Of a stretch of DNA of 16,304 bases, positions 1 through 5,776 are shown piece after piece. Every line of letters begins with the position of its first letter. Positions within the stretch are counted from its first letter, which is position 1. The DNA lies in contig JBASWO010000085.1 of assembly GCA_049276515.1 (NCBI GenBank), positions 1-16,304 of the forward strand. Direction: 5' to 3'. The translations under genes were made by a program, and so were the position numbers. Under the pieces are notes generated by a model. That model worked only from the letters and a program-made list of their open reading frames with translations. It made no database searches and was not told the DNA's origin. The stretch comes from JAATFY01 sp049276515 (GTDB lineage Bacteria; Pseudomonadota; Alphaproteobacteria; UBA9219).

Positions 1-329
1 TTTTTAAGAGCCTACGGCCTCAAGCAAATTTGGATGCAGCATTGTATCCCAAAACTGTAAATACATCCGTACCGGCTGGCACACAGGTACGGATGAGCTC
101 TCCAAGTGAAAATATTTTTCCATCTTATGCTCGTAATACTCTTAATAAAATGATTGGTACTATTATTGGGCATCCAGTAAATCTGCAGCCAAAGCTCGTC
201 GAATTTCCTGAGATAGACAGCTTGATTAGATTTCAACTAGGGTTGAATACACAAAATATGTCGCGTGAACTTCAGGATAAGCTTGGTAACGCTGCCTCTT
301 GGTGTCTGCCTTATTTGTTCTATTTATGA
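1..329 (+). pseudogene. 3' remnant of an unrecognised gene, copy 1
   Basis: The reading frame is open from the window edge to a TGA at 327-329, so this is the 3' part of a longer gene or a remnant. A TTG at 30 is the only plausible internal start and has no convincing ribosome site. The product is not recognised. It shares a block with the next fragment in the same frame: a L/FD-x-ALY segment, then PSYARN, a KM-[IM]-G step and FPE-[IV]-D. The last residues (after about residue 75, ending in SWCLPYLFYL) have no counterpart in copy 2 and look like an out-of-family tail. A truncated tandem duplicate fits best. A short intact gene is also possible. Confidence 0.4.
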
Positions 330-344
330 AGATTGAGCCACTGA

Positions 345-638
345 AAACGAATCTCTTGCAAGCTACAGATAGAAAATCAGCCTCCAAAAAAATTCGATGA
401 AGCGCTTTATTCCGATACGGCAACGAAGCAGATACCATCAAATGCCAAGGCTAATACAAGTGAGTTGAGCGAACAATGTCTTCCCAGCTACGCGCGCAAT
501 GTATTTATAAAGATGATGGGTGCCGCTGGAGTGCAAAACCAACAGCTTGATCTTCATTTCGTGAGTTTTCCGGAAGTTGATGGACTTACCCGGCTTGCTA
601 TTTCTTTTGTCGGAGAAGCGATGTCATTAGTCAAATAG
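345..638 (+). pseudogene. Degenerate paralogue of the upstream fragment, copy 2
   Basis: After the TGA at 342-344 the same frame stays open to a TAG at 636-638. It encodes a segment beginning near FDEALYSDT and containing PSYARN, KMMG and FPEVDGL. These line up in order with LDAALYPKT, PSYARN, KMIG and FPEIDSL of copy 1. There is no in-frame ATG with a ribosome site before the shared block, so the N-terminus is missing. Nucleotide identity between the copies is clearly lower than the protein similarity, which points to an old duplication. Function is unknown. It runs opposite to the mobilization genes and converges on them at the hairpin near 701-729. Confidence 0.4.
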
Positions 639-671
639 CACAACTCGTTAGTGCGCTGGCTAGCTTTTGGA

Positions 672-686
672 TAGTGAGCGTCACTA
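672..686. repeat. Short perfect inverted repeat
   Basis: TAGTGA and TCACTA flank a 3-base GCG centre, forming a 15-base perfect dyad just outside the convergent terminator. It could be a protein-binding site or part of the terminator region. No gene start is close enough to assign it to a promoter. Confidence 0.35.
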
Positions 687-690
687 GTGT

Positions 691-729
691 AAAATATAAC
701 CCCGCAAGGAAGTTCAAATCCTTGCAGGG
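691..729 (-). terminator. Intrinsic terminator of the leftward mobilization run
   Basis: CCCGCAAGGA (701-710) pairs with TCCTTGC-A-GGG (719-729), with one bulged A and an 8-base loop. On the minus strand the hairpin is followed by a T-rich stretch (complement of 691-700). It sits about 10 bases past the DUF736 stop. On the plus strand a weaker T-rich tail follows, so it may act both ways between convergent genes. Confidence 0.6.
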
Positions 730-739
730 CTTTGTTTAT

Positions 740-1207
740 TTATGGAGCTGCTTTCATGCCTGTAATGCGACGTGTTTTTGTCGGTTTCCCAGTTGTTTCA
801 TTGCCCAGAATAGCTGTAGCAAGAACTGTTTCATCATCCGCTGTTCGCGTACCGTTCTCTGGTGTTTGAACGGGAGCCGCTTCTGCTTTAGGCTTTTGGC
901 GCTGCCAAACCATATTAAGCAGTTTTGGATTATGCTTGTCATAGAACAATGCGGCATTGATGGGCTCAGGAAAAAACGGCGAATCCAAACTGACTGAAAA
1001 ATAATTTAATCCGTCTTTGACTCTCGGCCACATACTGCCGATTTCATATTCTTCGCCATTCTCCGCTTTCGAGTATAGACGGAAATAGGCCTTTTCTTCT
1101 TTGCTGACTGCGGGTTTGGAAGCAACAATAACTGAGCCTAGCCCTAGTGCATTTATCTTGCCTTCGTGTGTGCCGTCATCATTAATCGAGAATTTGCTGA
1201 TATGCAT
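740..1207 (-). CDS. DUF736 family protein
   Basis: The 155-residue product starts at the ATG at 1207, which has an AAGGAG site about seven bases upstream; a longer in-frame start at 1246 lacks one. The first ~90 residues match the DUF736 pattern. A short N-terminal strand is followed by G-x-I-x-x-L, a segment on a polar loop (KAENGEEYEIGSMW), and a YFSVSLDSPFFPEPINAALF block like the family's closing strand. DUF736 proteins are common on plasmids and integrative elements, often near replication or transfer genes; their biochemical role is not established. The rest, rich in Ala, Pro and Thr, looks like a disordered tail. It is the last gene of the leftward run, followed by a hairpin terminator. 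Confidence 0.8.
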   Translation of the reverse strand: MHISKFSINDDGTHEGKINALGLGSVIVASKPAVSKEEKAYFRLYSKAENGEEYEIGSMWPRVKDGLNYFSVSLDSPFFPEPINAALFYDKHNPKLLNMVWQRQKPKAEAAPVQTPENGTRTADDETVLATAILGNETTGKPTKTRRITGMKAAP

Positions 1208-1251
1208 AATAAGACTCCTTTTTATAAATTGTAATATTATCTGCACTTAAC

Positions 1252-1371
1252 TTATCGCCAGCGGCGGATAAACAGCTTGAAATATCCGCCAAGGGAATAG
1301 GTTTTTTTGCGAGGTTGTCCTTTAACCTTGCATCGACATATTTTGAATTTTATTCGTACCTTCTTTTTCAT
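1252..1371 (-). CDS. 39-residue highly basic peptide
   Basis: An ATG at 1371-1369 is preceded by AAAGGA at good spacing and opens a 39-codon frame ending in TAA at 1254-1252. The peptide starts MKKKVRIKFKICRCKVKG and ends in KLFIRRWR. It is dominated by Lys and Arg, with two Cys near residue 13. It lies between the relaxase and the DUF736 gene in the same direction, so it is probably co-transcribed with them. The charge suggests nucleic-acid or membrane binding, but no family is recognised. Without this gene the 238-base gap in the operon would be unexplained. The ribosome site and position make it likely to be translated. Confidence 0.5.
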   Translation of the reverse strand: MKKKVRIKFKICRCKVKGQPRKKTYSLGGYFKLFIRRWR

Positions 1372-1445
1372 CTGCTTTCCTTTCGTTATGAAAGAGCAAC
1401 CGGTAATATCGGCTGCTACCGCAAGCCTTGCGGCTCGTGATTTCG

Positions 1446-2303
1446 TTAGAGTTCTGCTGTATCTATTGAGAAATCAAAACCGTACTGCATCAGAACATCC
1501 AGTCGTCCATTTTCGATAGCCCATGCAATGATTTCTGCTGTTTCCCATTCAGGACGGCGGAATATCACTTTGTCTGAATCTGGTATGTTTTCATCGCGTG
1601 TCTTGCGTCGGCCCACCATCATTCGCATGGCGGGATGAAAAGCTTGCTTTGGCTGTACTATCGGCTTGTCTGTTGGGGTAAGCCCGACGGGCCTGAATAT
1701 TAATGGCTTGATGATATTATGTTTAATAGGTCGATTATGAAGGATAAGATTTGGCGATCTTAGGTTTTGATACCGTCCATTCACCCTAGGTTTTCTTCCG
1801 GATTTATAAGCAACCTGCCGTGCGCGTTTCATCCGACGCGGCACCATCCGGCCTAGCCCTAATTCGACTTCCATTTCACGAGCAACTTGTTTTGACTTAC
1901 GCCAGTGATGACCTGGCCATATAACCTTGCGGGTTTCTAGATTTACGCGGTTCCACACCACATGAAAATGCTGGCGACCATCTTTGATATGTTCGATTAT
2001 AACGCGCTGATGTTCGCCAGATTGGTATCCGTACTTCTGTTCGCATCGTTCAGCAATTTTCAACATCTGTTCGTCGGTTAAGCGATGACCCCAATGAGGA
2101 TTGATGCTGATATGGTGTAAGGGCTTCTTAACTCGCGTATTGGATGCGACTGCCCACATATTTTGAAAGGCGTGGTCAAGATTTTTAGCCTCGATGTCAC
2201 TGATCTCAACCAAACGTATCTTTTCATTAAGCCCTTGATCTTTCAAATATGCAGCTGCGGATCGGTAGCCACCTCTGATATGGCTTTTGATAATGAGAGG
2301 CAT
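1446..2303 (-). CDS. MOBP/VirD2-type relaxase
   Basis: This is a DNA-nicking mobilization protein that would cut one strand at an origin of transfer and stay attached to the 5' end. With the start at 2303 the product has 285 residues. Motif I looks like AAAYLKD with Tyr19 as candidate nucleophile. A PLHHISIN block at 61-68 corresponds to motif II. The metal-binding motif III reads H105-x-x-D108-x-x-x-H112-F-H114-VVWN. A basic, proline-containing C-terminal tail follows. An ATG at 2339 is also in frame and would overlap mobC by 34 bases. I prefer 2303, two bases after the mobC stop, because the N-terminus MPLIIKSHIRGG then begins at the conserved domain. No strong ribosome site is visible, so translation is probably coupled to mobC. 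It is shorter than many relaxases and has no helicase or primase domain. Confidence 0.85.
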   Translation of the reverse strand: MPLIIKSHIRGGYRSAAAYLKDQGLNEKIRLVEISDIEAKNLDHAFQNMWAVASNTRVKKPLHHISINPHWGHRLTDEQMLKIAERCEQKYGYQSGEHQRVIIEHIKDGRQHFHVVWNRVNLETRKVIWPGHHWRKSKQVAREMEVELGLGRMVPRRMKRARQVAYKSGRKPRVNGRYQNLRSPNLILHNRPIKHNIIKPLIFRPVGLTPTDKPIVQPKQAFHPAMRMMVGRRKTRDENIPDSDKVIFRRPEWETAEIIAWAIENGRLDVLMQYGFDFSIDTAEL

Positions 2304-2305
2304 TG

Positions 2306-2764
2306 CTATGGCATCGGTAGATTCCGCGCCAAGGCCCATTTCACAGCATTAAGTGCTTGGACTAGTGGGTTGCGAATGGCTTCGAGCTGTTTTGTGCCCT
2401 GCGCTGGGGACATCCCACTATTCAGTTGTTTGGCGATCTGATTAAGGTTCCGGCCTTGAGCTGTTAATTCACGATTAAGCATAAAAAATACCTCCCGCAA
2501 ATTGGGGTCGTAATCAGCTCCAAGTATCATGCATTTGATAAAGGCATTGACTGACATATCAGCATGCTTTGCTTTAAGCATTACACATGCGCGTTCTTGC
2601 TCGTTCAACCTGACTTTGACTGGATTTCTTCTTTTCCTAACGGGCTTTAGCCTGCTCGACTTTGGTGGGGCCAGTTTTGGCCCCACCAAAGTCGCAACTT
2701 GCGCGTTTTTGTTTTTAAAAAAACGCTTGTTGCCGTTCCAGATAATCAGGAGTGGATGAGTCAT
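2306..2764 (-). CDS. mobC: MobC-like relaxosome accessory protein
   Basis: MobC proteins bind the transfer origin and help the relaxase open DNA at nic. The 152-residue product has a basic N-terminus. A ribbon-helix-helix-like segment follows (about residues 48-78, VKVRLNEQER to NAFIKCMIL). The family signature then appears near 95-112, LNRELTAQGRNLNQIAKQLN. A GGAAGG site sits at good spacing before the ATG at 2764. Codons ~24-36 contain a 16-bp perfect hairpin at DNA level (2657-2694), unusual inside a coding region. The N-terminal 35 residues have no family resemblance and may be a DNA-constrained extension. It ends two bases before the preferred relaxase start. Confidence 0.8.
   Translation of the reverse strand: MTHPLLIIWNGNKRFFKNKNAQVATLVGPKLAPPKSSRLKPVRKRRNPVKVRLNEQERACVMLKAKHADMSVNAFIKCMILGADYDPNLREVFFMLNRELTAQGRNLNQIAKQLNSGMSPAQGTKQLEAIRNPLVQALNAVKWALARNLPMP
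2657..2694. repeat. 16-bp perfect inverted repeat inside mobC; candidate oriT
   Basis: CGACTTTGGTGGGGCC (2657-2672) and GGCCCCACCAAAGTCG (2679-2694) are exact reverse complements with a 6-base AGTTTT loop. Origins of transfer in mobilizable elements typically hold an inverted repeat next to the nic site and lie beside mobC and the relaxase gene, as here. The plus strand right after the stem reads CAACTTGCGCG, a GC-rich stretch that might hold nic, but I cannot match it with confidence to a known nic consensus. It may instead control mobC translation or transcription. Confidence 0.45.
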
Positions 2765-2782
2765 TGAACACCTTCCACAGCA

Positions 2783-3214
2783 TTAGACTGCTTCCGATAG
2801 GGCATAACTTGCCAAAGCATCATCTTTTGCAGGATCGGCTATAAAGCCCAGTACCGGAGTTGCACTATCCCAACGCGCAAAGAGGCGACGGTGATAGAAA
2901 AAATCGTTAGCCGGTTCCCATGGTAGTTGCAGGGACACTTGAATACCACGGCAGGTCACTTCGGCATCAAGAAAGACCTTCACAGGTAATTCATTGTCGT
3001 CAAATCCTATGACAACATGTGACATGAAACGTTGTCGCTCTAGCCAAATAGGAATGCCTCTCGATTTGCCTTCGCGATTAAGTGTGAAAACTCCTATATA
3101 AGGATTGCCAATTTTATCTGTCCATGCCGTTACACGCAGGCCACCAATATCAGGTCTGCGCCAGTCAACAAATACAGGTTCTTTTGAGATGGGAAATAAT
3201 TGTTGTCTATTCAT
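2783..3214 (-). CDS. Hypothetical protein, 143 residues
   Basis: I do not recognise the family. The start at 3214 has an AGGAG site six bases upstream. The composition is that of a soluble, beta-rich globular protein, with many Trp, Phe and Val and no signal peptide or membrane segment. Recognisable stretches are VDWRRPDIGGLRVTAW near residue 16 and the closing FFYHRRLFARWDSATP near 105. It lies between the zinc-ribbon gene and mobC in a tight leftward run, so a role accessory to mobilization or element maintenance is possible. Nothing in the sequence shows this directly. Confidence 0.65.
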   Translation of the reverse strand: MNRQQLFPISKEPVFVDWRRPDIGGLRVTAWTDKIGNPYIGVFTLNREGKSRGIPIWLERQRFMSHVVIGFDDNELPVKVFLDAEVTCRGIQVSLQLPWEPANDFFYHRRLFARWDSATPVLGFIADPAKDDALASYALSEAV

Positions 3215-3248
3215 GCTGTTCTCCTAATGCTGTGGTTAAAAATTCTGC

Positions 3249-3515
3249 TTATTGGTTTTGTCTTCGATTAAAAAAGTGAGTAAAAAAACTACTTGGCCTG
3301 TTCCATTTGCGTATAGCGTCAGGAATGCTTTTGCCAAACAAGCCATGGTAGTTACATTCCGAGCAAGACACGGCAAAGCGAGGTCTAATTAAGGTGGTGT
3401 CTGAGACTATCTGAAGCGCGTTAGAGCCGCAGTCTGTGCATCTCAACGCTTCATTAAGCATTCGATTGATTTGTGGGTTTGAATTTTCTACTGCTAATGG
3501 AATGAGGCTAATCAT
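3249..3515 (-). CDS. Lar-like zinc-ribbon protein
   Basis: The 88-residue product has two CxxC knuckles, C26-T-D-C29-G and C50-S-E-C53, followed by a short loop, SIPDAIRKWNR. This matches the restriction-alleviation Lar-like small zinc-ribbon family (CxxCG ... CxxCG ... A-I-x-x-W-N). In Rac prophage, Lar moderates type I restriction, but most relatives are uncharacterised phage or plasmid proteins. The start at 3515 has GAGGTG eight bases upstream. A role in protecting incoming element DNA would fit a mobilizable element but is inferred from family resemblance only. Confidence 0.6.
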   Translation of the reverse strand: MISLIPLAVENSNPQINRMLNEALRCTDCGSNALQIVSDTTLIRPRFAVSCSECNYHGLFGKSIPDAIRKWNRPSSFFTHFFNRRQNQ

Positions 3516-3524
3516 AGAAGCACC

Positions 3525-3713
3525 TCATTTATCGAAGAGAAATTGGCTAGCCCGTTGTTCTGGCGCGTTTGTGTCGTAGACAAATGCATCAGCTTTTACT
3601 ATCGGAGCGTTTGGGTCTTGAATGAAACGTGATGCTCGAATGACATGCTGATCTCTCACACCACTACATGCAGTAACCCCAATAATGAGGGCAGCTGACA
3701 ATAATTTTTTCAT
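3525..3713 (-). CDS. Small lipoprotein with 11-residue repeats
   Basis: The ATG at 3713 has GGAG seven bases upstream; a longer start at 3779 would bury the signal peptide and is rejected. The 62-residue product begins MKKLLSAALIIGVTAC, a classic type II signal with lipobox V-T-A-C16. The mature part is a degenerate repeat of A-x-x-F-[IV]-x-D-x-N-A-P: ASRFIQDPNAP, ADAFVYDTNAP, then a partial ASQFLFDK. Size and layout recall VirB7-like or entry-exclusion lipoproteins of transfer systems, but no transfer channel genes are visible here. It follows the two exported-protein genes in the same direction with about 10 bases between genes. Confidence 0.65.
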   Translation of the reverse strand: MKKLLSAALIIGVTACSGVRDQHVIRASRFIQDPNAPIVKADAFVYDTNAPEQRASQFLFDK

Positions 3714-3723
3714 TTTTTCTCCA

Positions 3724-4005
3724 CTATCGTTGAGGTTGTTTGAGAACACAGCCGGTAACGAAGCGCCGCGGAGCCTCATCGGCTTCTTTGACTTGTGAGG
3801 ACGAGTCTGGTTGGGTTTCTGATGGATTTGTCTTGACCATCAGTTGCGCTTCGGCTGTTTCTTGAACACCAAGGACATAACCAGCAGGGCAATCTGCAAT
3901 CGTTGCTAGATGAGGGGGTTCTTCTGCATGGGCCGCTAAGGCCGAGAGCAGATAAGCGATGGCGTAGATGATGCCGACACTTTTAAAGAGCTCTAGCGCA
4001 CTCAT
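3724..4005 (-). CDS. Exported protein with CPxGY motif
   Basis: The start at 4005 overlaps the upstream stop as ATGA, which implies coupled translation. The 93-residue product opens with a hydrophobic signal, FKSVGIIYAIAYLLSALAAHA, cleaved probably after AHA. The mature part of about 65 residues has two Cys, one in DCPAGYVLGV, and a disordered Ser/Thr/Glu-rich centre. The CPxGY motif recurs in the upstream gene product (ECPVGYRATS), which suggests the two exported proteins are related or work together. No family is recognised. Confidence 0.6.
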   Translation of the reverse strand: MSALELFKSVGIIYAIAYLLSALAAHAEEPPHLATIADCPAGYVLGVQETAEAQLMVKTNPSETQPDSSSQVKEADEAPRRFVTGCVLKQPQR

Positions 4006-4457
4006 TGGGAACACACGGTGTATTTCCAAGAGGGATTGCCGCAACGGTCACAGCAATTGTAGGTGCCTGGGCTAAAATAGGATGTTGCCCGATAACCTAC
4101 TGGACACTCGGAGAAGGTGAACTGGCAGCCGCCTACAACCACTGTTGTTCCACCTCCAATGGATTGCCAGCCAATGCCATTACAAAACTGTATGCTCGAG
4201 CCATTCCAGCGAAGACTTCCGGCGGTTGAACAAACGCCGGAAACATCATAACGGGCAATACCAGCACCCATGGGCTGCCAGAAGTAATTACCCGCCTCAT
4301 CAGGAATACATTCAATAACGCCCTGTGTGGCTATAATCGATTTGGCTGTTTTCACCTTGTCATCAGATGGACATGCTTCACCTATCTGCTGGGCATGTGC
4401 GGAACATGCAAATGCCAGCACCGCACTTATGAGTGCGAGTTCGAAGTAATTTTTCAT
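4002..4457 (-). CDS. Cysteine-rich secreted protein
   Basis: The start at 4457 has GGAG seven bases upstream; an in-frame start at 4508 would place the signal peptide internally. The 151-residue precursor has a signal peptide ending CSAHA|QQ. The mature chain holds ten cysteines, so disulfides in the periplasm or outside the cell are likely. A central CSTAGSLRWNGSSIQFC plus GWQSI block resembles a short module seen in phage-tail, pilin-associated and other surface proteins. The C-terminus carries CPVGY and two further Cys pairs. It heads the three-gene exported cassette (4457-3525). A surface or entry-exclusion role is conceivable but unproven. Confidence 0.65.
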   Translation of the reverse strand: MKNYFELALISAVLAFACSAHAQQIGEACPSDDKVKTAKSIIATQGVIECIPDEAGNYFWQPMGAGIARYDVSGVCSTAGSLRWNGSSIQFCNGIGWQSIGGGTTVVVGGCQFTFSECPVGYRATSYFSPGTYNCCDRCGNPSWKYTVCSQ

Positions 4458-4483
4458 TGAATGCTCCGTTGATGAAAATAAGC

Positions 4484-4579
4484 GAGCCAGCCCAACAACA
4501 GGACGCACGAATGCAACCCGTAACCGCGGTGCATAATGACCGGTATTGGGCGTCAGTGATCAGATTGTGAGGCTGGCTC
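4484..4579. repeat. Inverted repeat framing the leader of the secreted cassette
   Basis: GAGCCAGCC at 4484-4492 is the reverse complement of GGCTGGCTC at 4571-4579. The 78 bases between contain smaller dyads, ACCGCGGT and ACCGGT. The block lies upstream of the secreted-protein gene starting at 4457. It may fold the mRNA leader or be a protein-binding region. No clear -10/-35 pair is seen inside it. Confidence 0.3.
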
Positions 4580-4597
4580 TTCGCAATGAACGGGCAA

Positions 4598-4657
4598 TAA
4601 AAAAGGCGACAGGGGAAGGCCTGTCGCCTTATTTTTACTTGCTCATATCGCTACGAT
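4598..4657 (-). ncRNA. Predicted ~60-nt RNA with intrinsic terminator
   Basis: A strong leftward promoter ends at 4664, so the start would lie near 4657. The RNA would first form a small hairpin, TATCG-TAG-CGATA. About 14 bases later an 11-bp terminator stem follows (4630-4620 with 4613-4603), with a CCTTCC loop and a U6 tail. No start codon with a ribosome site lies inside. It could be a small RNA whose pyrimidine-rich loop might pair with GGAAGG-type ribosome sites such as that of mobC. It could also be an attenuated leader for the secreted cassette. Both readings are inference. Confidence 0.45.
4599..4630 (-). terminator. Strong intrinsic terminator
   Basis: AAGGCGACAGG (4603-4613) pairs perfectly with CCTGTCGCCTT (4620-4630) around a 6-base loop. 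On the minus strand six T residues follow. On the plus strand ATTTTTA follows, so it can work in both directions. It lies only about 30 bases after the predicted start of the leftward promoter and before the 4457 gene. Confidence 0.85.
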
Positions 4658-4663
4658 ACCTGA

Positions 4664-4693
4664 ACTATAGGGGCAAACGGATGATTTTGTCAA
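4664..4693 (-). promoter_or_regulatory. Near-consensus sigma70 promoter, leftward
   Basis: On the minus strand TTGACA (4693-4688) and TATAGT (4669-4664) are separated by 18 bases. Three TGTAACA/TGTTACA boxes lie immediately upstream of the -35, which suggests regulated firing. The next element downstream is an intrinsic terminator. Confidence 0.75.
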
Positions 4694-4699
4694 GCACAA

Positions 4700-4729
4700 T
4701 GTAACAATAATTATGTTACAAATGTTACA
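4700..4729. promoter_or_regulatory. Cluster of three TGTAACA-type operator boxes
   Basis: TGTAACA (4700-4706) and TGTTACA (4714-4720) form a dyad with a 7-base A/T spacer. A second TGTTACA follows at 4723-4729. The same boxes recur at the promoter of the XRE regulator gene (5706-5712, 5729-5735) and once near 5549. This suggests that the regulator controls both sites. Confidence 0.55.
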
Positions 4730-4743
4730 ATACTTTTTTAACC

Positions 4744-5235
4744 TTAAGTTAGGCTCCAGCGCTTTGCCATTCTTTCCAATCCGCGCTTAAAAAGTGCAAA
4801 GTTATTTCCTCCACTACCGGCACGAAGATTAATGCCACAAACATTGATAATGAGGGTTTTTTGCTTTTTTGTTAGGACTTCATAGGCTTCTGTGAGGATT
4901 TTCTCGCTGATAACCGGCATAAGAGCGGCCATTTCAGGATCGCCATGACTGCCAGAGCCATAATCATCAACCCTGACTTTGCAGATATAACATAGGTAGG
5001 CGCGGCGGAATTTCATGCCAGCGGCATATTCTGCCTCGTCTATTTGGTTAAACCACAAATAGGCATCCAAAGAGCATTCAAACATTGCCCGATGCCGTCT
5101 TGTATAGGTTTGATAGCCGTTTTTCTCGTGTATTGGTTCAGAAATAACACCACAGTTTTGATTGTGGCGTTCCTTAGTGGGGCTAATACCGCGTGTGTAT
5201 TTTGCAATCTTGGGTTTTTGGGATTTTTTAGACAT
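4744..5235 (-). CDS. Hypothetical protein, 163 residues
   Basis: The start at 5235 has GGGAGG at good spacing. The N-terminus is basic (MSKKSQKPKIAKYTRG). The core is helical with a Y-RRHRAMFECSLDAY segment, then AAGMKFRRAYL near residue 72, and a final helix FKRGLERMAKRW. This order resembles DUF6456-like phage and plasmid proteins (helix with A-G-x-x-[FL]-RR, then a C-terminal L-x-x-[LM]-A-x-x-[YW]), but the match is by eye and tentative. No signal peptide or catalytic motif is visible. It is read leftward, divergent from the XRE regulator gene. Confidence 0.6.
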   Translation of the reverse strand: MSKKSQKPKIAKYTRGISPTKERHNQNCGVISEPIHEKNGYQTYTRRHRAMFECSLDAYLWFNQIDEAEYAAGMKFRRAYLCYICKVRVDDYGSGSHGDPEMAALMPVISEKILTEAYEVLTKKQKTLIINVCGINLRAGSGGNNFALFKRGLERMAKRWSLT

Positions 5236-5462
5236 TTTACGCCTCCCGAACGAGCAGGGAGGGTCTGGGTAAAATTACTTTAGGAAAAATGCAAACGTGT
5301 TCTTGACCCAAATAGGGCGTAAAGTGGCGTACCATAATGACCTCATCCAAAACACAAACCAGTGCTTTAAACCCGCACCATGCGGGGTGTGTAACTGGCC
5401 GACTTTGAAAACATCGGGCATGTAAAATATTTTTTGCCCGTCTGCGGCCAACCACCTTCCGG

Positions 5463-5498
5463 ATTGGTCGTAATTAAAAAATTAGTCGTAATAAAAAA
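5463..5498. repeat. Two tandem 18-bp repeats, iteron-like
   Basis: ATTGGTCGTAATTAAAAA (5463-5480) and ATTAGTCGTAATAAAAAA (5481-5498) match at 16 of 18 positions and abut directly. Two helical-turn-spaced A/T-rich copies next to a regulator gene could be operator or iteron sites. No replication initiator gene is seen in the window. Confidence 0.5.
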
Positions 5499-5705
5499 AT
5501 AAATTGTTGTTAGCACCTGCAACATCAGTTGCATAAAAATGTTACAGATTGCAATTAAAATATATCGTTAAAACCAGAAACGGGTAATTGCCAGAGAAGT
5601 TAAATTTAATAATTTATCGCCTATTAAATATAGTTTTTGGTCATGCTGGATATGTATTTTCGCTATTTTAACCCGAGAATGAGCGGAAAAGTTACCCATT
5701 TTTGG

Positions 5706-5735
5706 TGTAACATTAATAATAATATTTATGTTACA
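5706..5735. promoter_or_regulatory. TGTAACA dyad at the regulator promoter
   Basis: TGTAACA (5706-5712) and TGTTACA (5729-5735) form an inverted repeat with a 16-base A/T spacer, about 40 bases before the regulator ATG. A possible -35 (TTGGTG, 5702) overlaps the left box. Autoregulation by the XRE protein is likely on position alone. Confidence 0.5.
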
Positions 5736-5776
5736 ATTACTGTACATCGTGAAAATAAGGATGTAGAACTGCGCTT

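Larger units (their letters stand above)
5236..5776. other. Divergent control region between the 5235 gene and the regulator
   Basis: No well-supported gene is seen in these 541 bases. They hold a CCCGCA-CCA-TGCGGG hairpin (5372-5386), two tandem 18-base A/T-rich repeats (5463-5498), a TGCAAC-ATCA-GTTGCA dyad near 5519-5534, and three TGTAACA-type boxes. Poly-A/T tracts are common from 5470 onward. The content fits a regulatory or origin-like region of element A. A 32-codon leftward frame (5335-5237) with a fair ribosome site ends one base before the 4744-5235 gene and might be a leader peptide. Confidence 0.5.

Noticed and set aside
674..997. Rightward 107-codon frame
   Set aside because: It lies antisense to the well-supported DUF736 gene and has low-complexity Cys/Phe-rich content typical of a shadow frame.
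1263..1290. GGCGGATA/TATCCGCC hairpin as a terminator
   Set aside because: It lies inside the 39-codon reading frame and no T-run follows in the direction of transcription; the loop is long at 12 bases.
5237..5455. Leftward 72-codon frame before the 4744-5235 gene
   Set aside because: The GTG start lacks usable spacing to a ribosome site. Only its last 32 codons (from 5335) have a fair site, and it remains at most a possible leader peptide.
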